From assembly GCF_029227915.1 (NCBI RefSeq), contig NC_079880.1:16694001-16758000 (forward strand): a DNA stretch of 64,000 nucleotides, in the 5' to 3' direction. Shown piece after piece: positions 11,622 through 24,600 of this stretch. Each line of letters starts with the position of its first letter. Position 1 is the stretch's first letter. The notes below the pieces were generated by a model. The model did not search any database and was not told the DNA's origin. It worked only from the letters and a program-made list of their open reading frames with translations. This DNA is from Hydractinia symbiolongicarpus (taxonomy: Eukaryota > Cnidaria > Hydrozoa > Anthoathecata > Hydractiniidae). The position numbers and the translations under genes are program-made.

Positions 11622-11973
11622 TTATTTTTTTGTTTCTATAATTTCGTATTGAAATAATTATGCGCAATTACACCGGTACTTTTAAAGTTCATTTGAAGTT
11701 CGTTTCAAGTTTGTATAGCAATTTACTTTATTCAAAATTTGTATCATTTTGTATATATGAATTTGTATCATTTTGTCATATTTAAAAGTGCAAATATGGC
11801 GGGGGTTAAGTAGATGATGACGTAATTTTGGGAGGGGGGTCGACCAAATGATTACGGCTGATTACGTGGGCGAGGTGGAAGTAGAGATTAGGCAAAAAAT
11901 TAATTACGTAATATGTGAACACTCCCTTACCACTACTAAAATTATGGATAGGAAAATAAAGATTTGTTATTAG

Positions 11974-12135
11974 TACCATGCAATTCCAACTGATGTTATA
12001 CCAGCACTATTAGCATTGATTGAGCTTTGTCAAGCTGTTCCAATAAAAGGTGGAAGTGCTGGAAAAATGGTTTCACTTGTGAGCAACATATGCAAATGCC
12101 TTGAATGTAAAAACAACAATGAGGAAGAAAATTAA
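11974..12135 (+). CDS. Possible small terminal exon, unknown product
   Basis: A TTATTAG that could be a splice acceptor is followed by an uninterrupted 53-codon frame (YHAIPTDVIPALLALIEL...) ending with a charged tail NNNEEEN and TAA. The amino-acid composition is protein-like, with no homopolymer runs, unlike the surrounding noise frames. I do not recognise the family. It could be a last exon of an unseen gene or a captured fragment. Confidence 0.25.
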   Translation, partial: YHAIPTDVIPALLALIELCQAVPIKGGSAGKMVSLVSNICKCLECKNNNEEEN

Positions 12136-12604
12136 GTTGATGAAGATCTGCAGATAATTGAAGATTATTTATGAATTTTATGGAGAATGTCTTTTGGCTT
12201 AGATAAGCTAAGAATTTTGAGATGAAGATTTTTATACTTAGCATGGGGTGGAATAACTTTAAGGGATCGATAGTTTCAATTATTTATGCCAAACACTTCA
12301 TTTAAGAATCCATAGCATTATGGCATACAGTTTGTGAATGTATATACCTGTGTTTTTATTAAGATGCGTACAACTATAGGTATTTTGTTATAAAGATATA
12401 TATAAAACTATATAGTAAACACGTCTGTTATATATTCACATATTATGTCCTGTCTGTAAAGTACTGCCCTAATTTTATTTGTGTTTTGTGTTTGGAACGC
12501 AGGTTAAATTTAATGCTTTTAGCATTATGGTCTCTAAAAAACGATGTCACACACACACAGAGGCAAATTAATACATAGGTAATGTTGCACATGTTCTTTT
12601 TTAG
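12136..12604. other. Sequence upstream of first visible PTDSS1 exon
   Basis: Presumed intron of the PTDSS1-like gene. No upstream exon was found between the Copia element and 12605. A short (CA)n stretch is present near 12550. Confidence 0.4.
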
Positions 12605-12699
12605 AGATGCAGATCAAAACCAACATGACAATTTCTGGCATGGCTCACTTGCTGTTTTTGTGGTATTCATGTTGTTGAGTTTGTTAATATGCCCAAATG
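12605..12699 (+). CDS. PTDSS1: PTDSS1-like exon a
   Basis: Encodes DADQNQHDNFWHGSLAVFVV... through LLICPNG, matching the family's DNxWRGIL segment and following membrane span (human residues about 60-91). Acceptor TTTTTTAG, donor GTATGA. It starts in phase 2 and ends with one base of the split glycine codon. Confidence 0.88.
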
Positions 12700-15600
12700 G
12701 TATGACAATTTTGTGTACCTTGCCTAACAAATATCATCTGAATCTTCACTATATAGTCTCTGTTTTTTGAGTATGCACATCTAACTGCACAGGCCTATTA
12801 TGTTACAATAATATGCAGTAAGTTGCTAACAATGGCATAATATCTGTGCATTGTTAAGATGATCAAAATTGCAACAACATAAATAGGTTTAAGGATGCAG
12901 TATAACCCCTTTTGTCACTCAGTATATCTAATATATCTTCAAATCATGACAAAATTAATTTTTTAAAAATATTGTATTCTAAAAGATAAATAAATTCCAT
13001 ATATGATGATGTATTTCATTTAATATAAAGAATTTTCAAGAAGGGTAAAAAAAATCTAAACACAAAACAGGGGCAGATTTTCACCAGTAAAATTTTACTA
13101 AAAAATTAAGGTGTACCTCTGTGAGTGTTTGGTTAAAAAACATTGGTTGTGCAGAACCGCTTGAATGTAACTTTACATGTACGCAAGTTTTACGACCTCA
13201 TGTAACAATCTCATGTCTACATAAAGTACCGTCACATATCTTTAGTTTACACACAAATTTAATTGCTTTCATTGTTATAGTCGTGTGCGAGTCAGAACAA
13301 TAAGATTTGATGAATCCTTTTGTTGTCACATGTAACATGCATGTTATTGTTTAAAAGTGTTAAAGATCACAAAGGCTATTGAAATATATTATTTTAGAAA
13401 AATGAACAAACATAACAGGTTAAAAGCATTTCTATTGCGGTTTTTCGTTCTTAAACTTTTAAAATGCAATCTAACGAAGCTTTTCTATCGCCGTTTTTCG
13501 TTCCTAAACTTTTAAAATGCGATCTAAACAGCATTTCTATCGCCGTATTTCGTTCTTAAATTTTTAAAACACGATCTAAAAAAGCATTTCTATCGCCATT
13601 TTTTTATCTTATATTTTTAAGTAAAGTGAGTAAAAACAATAGATACTTAAATCTTTATTAAATTTTACTTAAATCTTTATTAACAATAGGTTAACAATAA
13701 CAACAAAAGTTCTGACGCTACCGAAAGCTCATTCGAAGGTGATAACTATTATGTACATGTTAACTCTTAGTCGATTCTACGAGTGCTGTGATCTTTATTT
13801 TGTACAAACTAGTTGTTAGCCTGTGGAAACAATCCACGGGTGCGCCCTTCGTAGCTAAGCTACCATTTTGCGTGACAGACAGACGGACGGACAGACGTAT
13901 ACGGGCATTATAATATAGATATTGCACAGCAGCCATAACGTACCCGCCAAAGGCAATAAATAACAGATTGGTACCGGCTTCACCTTTTGCACCACTAAGT
14001 GGTGCAAAACGTGTATCTCTTTTAGCAAAATATTTTCTGGTGCAGTCAAAATGGTGCAAAATTCTAATTAACTGGCTAAACAATCCAGGACCAATGTTCA
14101 GGTAATTCATGACTTCAGATGAAGAAGATGACTGTTGTATATCTTCGTAAACATTTATAGTAAACTTTAAACCTAATTGGAACATTTTTGCTTTACAATT
14201 CTGTAAAATTTTGTATATTTTTATATCTAAATTTAAGGGTTAATATTTCCATATTTGAAATTTGTGGAATAGGTGGCTACTAGTAGCTAGCTAGGTTCTT
14301 TTTTATTTTGTAATTAAATATTTTTAACGTTTTTTGTGTCCCTAGCTAGCTACTTTTACAAATTTTCCTAAATTTTCTTTGTGAAAAAGTTATGTAATGT
14401 ATCATTACCCTTCTGTCTTTCCGTAACAAATCAGTTCTCACGAAATGTGCAATATAATTTTCAAATACTCCTTTGTCGTCCCAGGCCTCTTAATTTTTTG
14501 CTGACGACCCCATAACTCTACATGTCGGTTCGCAATCAAATTTTGTGAGTAAATATATAGGGCCTATACAAGCTTACCCAGAAAATTTTATTGCAAACTA
14601 AGTTGCAAATCCCTAGTTATGGGGTTGTCAGCAGAAAATTAAGAGGCCTGGGACGAGCAAACTAGTGTCTTTTTGGCAAAAAAATTATGTTTCAATTCAA
14701 CTTTATAATATCTATGCATTGATAAAGTTTAAATGCACATCCCTTAACAGGTCTAAAATTACTGATGACAAAAAATTCAAAAATTTCTATTACTTAGATA
14801 TGTCATCATAATTTATGCAGCATAATTAAATCTGAAATTCTTTAAATGTAAATATCTTGAGAAGGAAAAGAGCTTTTTAAAAAATTTAAAATGACCTGTT
14901 AAGCAACTTTTTAAAGTCTATAATATAAGCCCAACATTTTTTTATACCTCCGGATCCCTTAATACAGCACTTAACCAACCCGTAAACTGTGCCATACATC
15001 CAGGTGAAGCGCTTTGGTACAGGTATACAGAATGTCAGAATTGATTGAGACGCACACAACATATATATCATGTTTCGGGTGTAATATATTTTTTTGAAAT
15101 ATAACTTTCTTGCAATGATAGCTAGTATAAAAACAGAGTTTATGAACTGTTGTTATCCTGTCGTAGCAAAAACAATCAGTCAGTATTATTTTATGTTACT
15201 TGTGACACCAAGCTAATCGCTAAGTACAGTTAAATCGTGTTTCACATTCGTATAGGCATAATACCCACTTCAAAAAAACTTTATGGCAGCCCCTGTTTAA
15301 AAAAAACACAGGAAATGGTCCATTGTTAACACTGGATGAGCGGTTAGTACAGATAAACCCTGTTGCACATCCGTGCAGACGTAATACACTTTTAAAAACA
15401 ACTTTATCAGAGCTTCAATAAAAACACAGAAAACAGTCTGTTGTTAACATCAGGCTGAGTGCTAAGTAAAGTTAAACGGTGTTGCACAGACGTATAGAGG
15501 TAATTTCCTTTTCTCAAAAAACTTTATTGTTACCCTGTCCAGCTGAAATAATCACTCAGCAATTTTATTTTGTGGGGTAAGTTTTCTTGCCAGTAATAAA

Positions 15601-18600
15601 AGATTAGCTACCTAACTGCATTTAGCATAAAGAATTATTGATTAAAAATTTTTGTAGCCAAACTGCATTTTGCTACTTTCACTTTATTGCCAGAGGCAGC
15701 TAAAGAACTAGCTAGCTAGCCACAGCTCCAACATAAAAAAAAGTTGGCTAGGATAAAAACCTCTTTTACCAAACTAAAAAAAAACTTTAAAGTAATAGGT
15801 ATAAGTAATGCTAGCTATTGCTCACTTCTCAGCAGGATGCTGCCTTAAAATCTACATTTGTAGCAAAAATCTCTAATTGGTTTGTTTAAAATTTATAAAT
15901 GACTAGAAAACGTGACGATTTATTATCTCATCATGTGAAAATATACAGAAAATAAATATTCCTATAGATACAAAGTGTTTAAAAGAAAAAAAAGGTCAAA
16001 AGGAGACCTACAAACCTGACACCAGTACTTCAAAACCAAAATGGCCTTCATGATTTTTTTTTGGGGGTGGGGGGCTGCTGTGATTCCGAAATTAAGCTAT
16101 GTGCAAGCAAAACCAATTCCTTGAAAATTGGGTTCTACAGGAATTTCTCAAAACAAAGCTACTCACAACCATTTTAAACTTAATACGGCTATTAATAAGA
16201 GATGAATAATGATGATCTTACATGATCAGCTCGAATTTTAGTAGACCAAGGAATAATGCTAATTGCAAGAATGTGTAGAACAGACACATAGTTGGTTAAT
16301 CATATCCGTCCTGTTAACACAATGTGTTGAACTTAATTTAAAAATGGAAATGGAAAAAATAAATATTCATAATGTTGTATTTGGTATAGAGCAGTCAAGT
16401 TTAGCTTTAGATAAACCTATTTCATATTCCTGTACAACTTCTTTTTCTTGCATCAGCAGATTTTTATGACCATGTTTAATTTGATTTATAAGATTGGATT
16501 GTGTGTTTAAACTGACACCTTTTCTTGTTCATTTATTTAGTTCCCTTTTTGTAGCTAGTAACAGAGAAATATTATTTTTTGTTTTTAAACAAATATAGAT
16601 AACCAATATATACAGTAATTCTATAAATAAAGAATTATCCTATATAAAGTTTTATAAATCAATACTGCAATTATAGGTCCCTTTGTGCGACCACATCCTG
16701 CTGTATGGCGATTGGTGCTTGGTAAGTAACTCGTGAAATAAAAGAATGCCTTTAAGAAGGGAAGATTAAAGCTCAATTATGTTATACTCTTTTTTTCTTT
16801 TTCTCAGTGTGAATTAGTTTGAATTTGCATACAGATAGAGGTGTACCTCAAGAACCCTCATTCAATCATTTATGGTGGCCATAAATTGTATTTAAGTAAA
16901 TTTAAAAAGTTTAATACTTTTAGGAGCAAGTATTGTGTATACATTATGTTTGACATATGCACTGTTTCAAAGTTACAAGGACATCATTGCCATGCTTCAC
17001 TATTTTGATCCTAGTTTAAAAGATGCCAAACCAGACACTGAGGTATTATTTTTAGGAGTCATAACTAGCATTATTAAATTTACTGCCGCTTCATAACACA
17101 ATAGCTGCCTTCGAGTTTTGAGAATTGCTGAAGTAATTCCTTAAGTGTTAACAATCACAAGGGATTCACTTTGGCAAAGGAATTGCCAAAGCATCAACTT
17201 AATTGCCCACTGGATATTGTTACATAATTCAATAACATTTACTTTTGCTAAAGAAAAATAAATCTTTTGACGAGTATTCTATTTTCGACTGATTGTGTAG
17301 CGAATGTTGTGACAAAGGTATAACATAGTTCAGTCCATAGTTCAAAAAAAGCAGAGTGACTAGTGGCTAGTGATAAAATGCAACTTCAAAAAACACAAAC
17401 AAGGGAATTTACTGTGTGTGTTGGCTATGCAATTTATCTGCCCAATGTTCAACGTGACTTAGATTTGTATATTTTTAGAATTTGGATAGTGCTGAGAAAA
17501 ATGCCAAAACCTGTCGAAGTCCTTGCCAAGGCTTGTCAGTGCTTTTGCCAGTATCTTCGCATTTTTTTCTGGTGAAGTTTATTCTTAAAATTACAATACT
17601 GCTTTGATAATCATTTGCTGAGGCAAATATTTCTGAAATTCGAAAGCTGCAGTATTGGAAATATAATAGTTAATAAACGTATAAAATAACATTAATTTTC
17701 ATGCAGGTGTATGCTGAGGACTGCTCATTTCAAGTTGTGTGGTCTCGCTTAGATATTTTTGTTGTAGCCCACTTTCTTGGATGGGCAGTGAAGGCTTTAA
17801 TGTTAAGACATGCTGGACTGCTGTGGTTATTAAGCATCATGTGGGAATTTACAGAGGTACAATTTTTACAGTATTCAATTTAAATTTGTCTAAAATGTTT
17901 TGTTTTGTTTTTTAGCTGTTTGTTTTCATTAAAAGTTGAGCTGTTTATTACCTTGTGATAGTGTAAATTTTGAAAATATTTTACTTTAAAAGCTTGAATA
18001 TTAGAATATATAATCAACTTGTTATTATCACTTTCCTGTGTAGAATTAATAATACTGATGTACTTGTGGCATATTTCGAAAGGGAACATTTACTACTACT
18101 TTCCTTCATGCAGATTGAATTACTCAAATGATATAGCCAGTTATATATACTGCATATTATTATCTGCAGTTTATATAACTGGTCATTTTATTTTTATAGT
18201 TTCTTTTTTCATAAATTTGGTTATTCGGGTATGTGTTGATATCATAGATATTTTTTAGTATGATAACTAATATAGTTTATATTATTTATTATATAATAGT
18301 AAAAATTATGTCTAAAAAGAAAGATAAGTGTGTATTTAACGAAAGTTGGCTTGCAGATGAGAGGTTTTCAGGATGGTTAGAGAAGGTTAACAGATGAAGA
18401 GCATATTGCAGTTACTGCTCGAAAGGTTTTGATATTTCAAATATGGGAGTTTGGCATTAGTCAGTCATACAGGAGGTAAAAAGCACTTCCAACAGCCACA
18501 AACTCTTTGCTGAAAACAAAAACTGTCCCAGTCGACAAGAAGAGATCTTTTATGAAAGATTGTAAACAGGTTTTAGTGACTTTGCTGAAAAAGTTGCAGG

Positions 18601-21600
18601 AAAGATGCCCGCTCAACTATTTAATTTGTTGTAATGCTTCATCAATTGTACCCTACCACATGGTTATATACCAACAAAAAGAGATGCATTACTTTGTTTG
18701 GACGCCTGGTTGACAAACTATAAGAAAGTAAGTGGCTGTTATCCAAAAAGTCCGACTTGGCAAAGAAGGGGTATGATACTTTAATTCAGTCAGCAAACCA
18801 GGAGTTGAAGGATAAGTTCTTAGCATTTAAATCAGAAAGAAGGATCGGCAGCTTTTTTGAAGAATTGATGCATGGAGTTCCAAAGTACAAATGTTGTTTC
18901 GAAGTTTTCAAGCTTATCTTTGTTTTGTCACATGGACAAGCATCTGTTGAGCAAGGTTTTTCTGTAAACAAGGGGCTGCTGACAGAAAACCTGGAAGAAG
19001 TCTCTCTCATTTCTCAAAGAGTTGTATATGATCATATCAATGACAGTGGAATACCAATCACAAAAATGCCATTACCAAACAAGTTGTTGAAAAGCTGCAA
19101 GCTGGCCCACAGTAGATATACTTCTGCTTTAGAGATCCAGAAGAAAAAAGTAAATAACAATGAAAAGGAAAGAAAGAGGAAGTTGAAAATGGAGGAGATT
19201 GCAGATGTGAAGGGAAAAAGCGTGCTGTAGAGTCTTGTATCAAAAGTCTAGAAACAGAGATAATGAGATAACTCTCCTAGCAAAGGCTAATTTGTTCAGG
19301 GTATCAGTTCGGACAAAGAAAGAAACACTATCCTCATTAGAAAACGCGTTATGAAATCTTGAAAAGGAATTATAAAGAACTATGATTATCTTGTTGTTTA
19401 GATTGTTTTTAAATTCGATTTGTAAAGGATGCAAAGGTTGGTACTGTGGGTTTAAAACTAAAGTTAGATTTGTGCGTTTCCAGAAAACGCTGTATCATTT
19501 GAAGGCTGTTTTCTTTTTTAACCTATAGATATACATGTACATTTGTGTTTTTGTAAATTTAAGGAAGATATTGATTTCTCAATATTGATCTATTCTAAAG
19601 TCTGAAGTTTAATATTGATTTATTTTATACTCCTGTAAAATAATTTTGCGCCTAATTACCTCGGCGCACTCAGATTGCCCTTCCATCAGTTTTGTTTTCC
19701 TCTTCATGTCTTTTTAGTGTGGTGTCGTAACTATCTATTGCAGCACATTCGCCTATTCTACTTTTTGAATATTTCATTTTTGTCTATAGATAATAATTTT
19801 TTTTATCATTTTAACGTTATTTATTATATACTTGTATGTACAGGAACCTTATTGATACCAGGATTGTTTTATGAATCCTGATTAGGACACCTGTAAATAA
19901 ATAAATAATAAATAATAAAATGAAAAAACTCCTTAAAATCTCCTGCAAAACTCCTGGATTTTCATGTCTAAAATAGAGTGGTCACCCTGTACCAGCTTTT
20001 CTCAGAATTGAATCATTATTTTTTTTCTGATTTTATGCACAAAGATAGAGAACAATACCCTCGAATGTGACAAAGTTAGTTTTTAAAAAAAAAAAATTTT
20101 CGGCTTAGAAATACCTGATTTATGCGCAAAGTGAGCAAAAAGAATCTTAAAATATGTTTCATGGGCAAAATGGTTCAAATGTAGGGATTTTTGAACTTTT
20201 CTGAGTTCTGGATTGTTAGTTTTTTCTTGTGTTTTAAATCCAGGTAGGTCCATTGAAGTTTTGCTTGTTTATAACTGTTTAATACCATATGGGTTAATTT
20301 AATCAAGTAGTTGGTTATAATAATGACTAGATGTGTAAAAATAATGATGTAGTAATTAAATTATTAGCAGTAAAGTAGGAATACAAGGGGAAGTATAGTT
20401 GCTATATGTAGCAATATTCAACGACCCATATGTGCATTATAAATTTTCGTATATGTGATGTATATTCATTAATTACTAACTGATAGCTATTTTTAACTGG
20501 CTTATACTTTAAATCCGCAACGCTGATTGGCTAAAAAGCCTTGACTACAGGCTTTATACAGCACGATATAACTTTTAACCTCGTAGAACCTAAAATAGTA
20601 ACTATAAATGGAAACAAATAACAGAATTGCTAAAACATAGCTACATATTATACAGACTCAAGAATCAAGTTACAGTAATCCAGTATCTCTGCCAGAAAAA
20701 GAAATTTGATAATTTTAAATCCACAAAACATTCAACAGCACAATGATCAACAAGCAAAGCGACATTGAGTTTGTGTGATAGAATCTTCTGAAGAGAAAGA
20801 ATAAACTTTGGTTTAAAAAACATTTAAAAAAATCTGTATGTATCTTTATATTTAAATCAAACGTTTTTTTTTTTTATCAAAACCTAGTTTTTACACTCTT
20901 GTCACAAGTAAATCTTTAGAAAATAATCTTGGTTTCTACAAACTCAAACAAAATAGCGGTCAGTTAATAAATACAATGATAAACCATTTTATCTATCTCT
21001 TCCAAGAAATATTACCCTTGGTCAGCGTATTGGCCTTGCAAGCTTAGTCTACACTTTTGACCTTAGGTAATATTTCTCAGTGTAGACAGACAAAACGGTT
21101 TATATTGTATTAATACCATATACCATGATGTGTAAATGATCAATTGTTCTCTCTGACCATATAATATGTCCAAGGTATGTGTTGCAATATTTATTGAGTG
21201 TTGAGCTTCACTTTGTCAAAGTCAGTTTGTTGTGTTTTTGTGTACACTCGATTCTTTATTTATATTTTCATACATTTTGAACATTTTGGAAACCGCCTGC
21301 ATTTTCTTTTTTCAACCGATCATAAATTCGATACGATAACGTATCGAATTTATGCAACAGATTTCATGAAATAAACATAACGGAAATGTTGTCACGAACC
21401 ATAATAATTGAATACTTGACTTGATAAATTTAATATTTCATAAAAACGTTATAGCCATTTTGGGTTAAGAAAGGATTATTATCCCGTATATTGAATCAAT
21501 AAGATGCAGATTTATTTCAATTAGTTCAGACCCATGGTCCGGGCTTTTGTCGAATCAGACCAGTACCATGGCTAGCTAAAAAGCTATATTGTTTAAGTCA

Positions 21601-24600
21601 GTCTGGTAAAGTTTTGAATATCTATAGCTATATTGTTTCATTTTATTTTTAGCTGCCTAGCTTTCTGATTCTTTAATGATTTCTGCTTAGCATCGCTAAC
21701 TTGGCTGGTTGCTGATATAGTGTGAAATTGTCACAAGTGGCAACAACAACCAAAAGAGATGAAAGAAGTTAGCTACCTAGCTAGCTAACTTTAGTCAGTA
21801 TATTTCATAGTGACATAGGGTCAACGTACATGTTGGCAACTTGCCTCAGAAAATATTTGCATTGTAATTTTTATAGCTCTAGCTAGTTAATGTCACGTAG
21901 GTTCTGCAGGAAGCTTTTTATGCTAATTTTATTCTATTAGGTTAGACACTTAAGTAAATCCCTCAACAGGGAAAACCAGTATAGGTAGAGGGTAACAGTT
22001 TAATTGGACAAAACTGTAGGTATCTAAGTTTGATTTTATATATGGACAACTGGAACGACCAAAATGGATAAGTTTACCTGTTAAAAGAAACTAAAGCATC
22101 TCTTGTCTGTTTAATAGCAACCGTGACGCTTCCTTACAAGATTTAAAACAAGAATTTGTTCACCCATGCTCTGGAATTGTTTGGTATGAACTGTAGATCA
22201 TCACATATTTGAACTGTAAAGCCATATTTTTGAAACTATAATTTTTAAAATTTATAGACGAGTTTCAGCGTGACAAATGTATGTATCCCATACACACAGG
22301 CAATGTATGTCAACAATGATTGAAGAATTCAACTTAAAAAAAGCAACTTATGCTAAAATTATTAAAATTGGTTCGTAAAAACTGAAAATAATAGTTAAGA
22401 AATTTCAGTTTGTTTTCAACCTTATATTCCTTAAAATCTAAAAATAAAGATGAATAGCCAATTTTCCTTACCTTTATCACCTTCTTTTCATCCTGTCAGT
22501 ATGTGCACGCATATATGAACCTTTGTAAACATTCATCTAGCACTCAAGGTGGCAGTAGCCTGAAAAAAATATTTTCACATAATTACTTATTAGTTTTCAG
22601 ACTATTTATTCATTAAAAACTCAGTTTCAACAATTCATCTTTAAACTCCAATCTCGAAAAATAATTATTATGAAATTACACAGAAAAAAATATATAATTG
22701 TTAAGGAGAAACGTTCATAACAACAAAGATGGAGTATAACATAGAAATTTATAACAATATTTATAGCACGTAACTTCCGATAGCATTTAACGCCAGAACG
22801 AAACCAAGTTGTAGGAAATGCTGCTCTCAACAGCTTTTTATCAACCTTCACAAAAAATTTTAAGCATACAGCCATACAGGTTTTTATTATTGATAAAACT
22901 GATAAGCGCGATGGTTAAACCGTTTAAACGTTTCCTTTGATGTATTTTGACAGCCAATTTTATTTCACATTTGGAACTTGTGCAAGAAGACGAAACACCG
23001 AATCTTTTAGCCTGCAAAGGCTTTTCATTAAAGTTTAGTTAAATCTTTGTCGTCTTTTCACTAATTCTCGGATGGTTTTTATTTGGTTGAGAGTAAAATA
23101 CCTACCAAGGTAGCTAGCAAGCGAGGTAGCTAGCATGCCACATAATTCTCGGATGGTTTGGTGATTCCATTGATTTTTACTCTGAGAATCTGTCTAGATA
23201 GCTAGCATTTTGAGTATATACATAAATATATTATAAACTTGGCATAGCAATTCAAAACTATGGATAAACAGCATGACAGCCTGTATTTTTATACAATATG
23301 TGGTTACGTTCTTTTGCGGAATGACAAAGATTGAGTATCCGGTGGTGAATACTAATATTATCAAAGTTTTAGCTCCAAGGAAGTGAAAGTATTATTTTTC
23401 CTAGATTACTTTTGAGACATTTTGGGGGACAATAATTCTGATATGCTATTAAAACTAAAATTTGTAATGAGTTGTGTCACTGTGGTGTATTATGCACTGC
23501 ATTAACCCTGTTTCACCAAGTCAGGGATATGAAAATGTGTCATTTGGCCTACAAGCTCAATTGCTTTGATTTTTTTTACTATTTGATTACATCATTTAGC
23601 TTCCTTTAAAATGCCTAAATTCTGGAACAGAGGAAGTATAGCTAATACAAAGAAAATTTTATATCAATTCCAATACATTGGTCTAAAAGTATCTGATGAC
23701 TTATAGTAAAGAATCCTTTTTGTTCTCAAGTTATTGCACTGTTTATAGATGCTTATTATTCATGACTATATGACCACTATGTTTTAACCTGTGGAATTTT
23801 TTTCTGTCTTTTATATATATGTTAACAGGTTGACTAACCAAAAGGGGGAAAATACAGTTATCCTGTACAGCTTCATGCATAATACTCACAATTGGTTTTC
23901 AAAACTAACAAATAAGGGTACAGATGGAACCTTGGCCAATGCCCGCGAAAATAAGGTTCCAAAATACAAGAATCGTGGTGTATGTGTGTGTTCTGAAGCA
24001 ATAGACTTTAGCTGGAATGCCTGTAAAACACAGACCAGATTTGCTTGATAATTTTTTGACATATAACATTTTTTCATTGGCAATGTTTGGTAAGCAATCA
24101 CTGCATGGATATATATCACAATGAGCATAACATAGATGCTTGAAAACTGTTAATTTGTATGAGCTTGTTTGAGCCTGTATATTTATCATATAATTAAATA
24201 TAACTCATACATCATATATATAATTTAAGCATCATTATGTTATTCATGTATCATTTATGTCATCATGTATTATATATGTTATCATATAATCGCAAATATG
24301 AGTCGTTGAGCAACCATATGGGAGGGGCGTGGTTTGTATTCAAGTAAACGTACTTTAATCCCCAAACTATATAAGCTATATGAAAATTCTGTTCCAATTT
24401 TTAGATTGCTTTCTCACATCTTTTGGAAAATTTTAAAGAATGTTGGTGGGATTCGATTATACTTGATGTTGTTATATGCAATGGTTTGGGTATTCATTTC
24501 GGTTTGTACCTCTGTAAAAAATTGGAAATGAGGGAATATCGTTGGGAAAGTATAAAGTAGGTTGTTCTCTTTTTTCTTGACCTGTAAAAAAAAATGCAAG

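Noticed and set aside
22627-22875. 82-codon minus frame, partly hydrophobic
   Set aside because: The second half is homopolymer-driven hydrophobic translation; no splice context or family.
23791-24048. 85-codon + frame in a PTDSS1 intron
   Set aside because: Does not match the PSS1 family or any other; phase and position do not fit the gene model.
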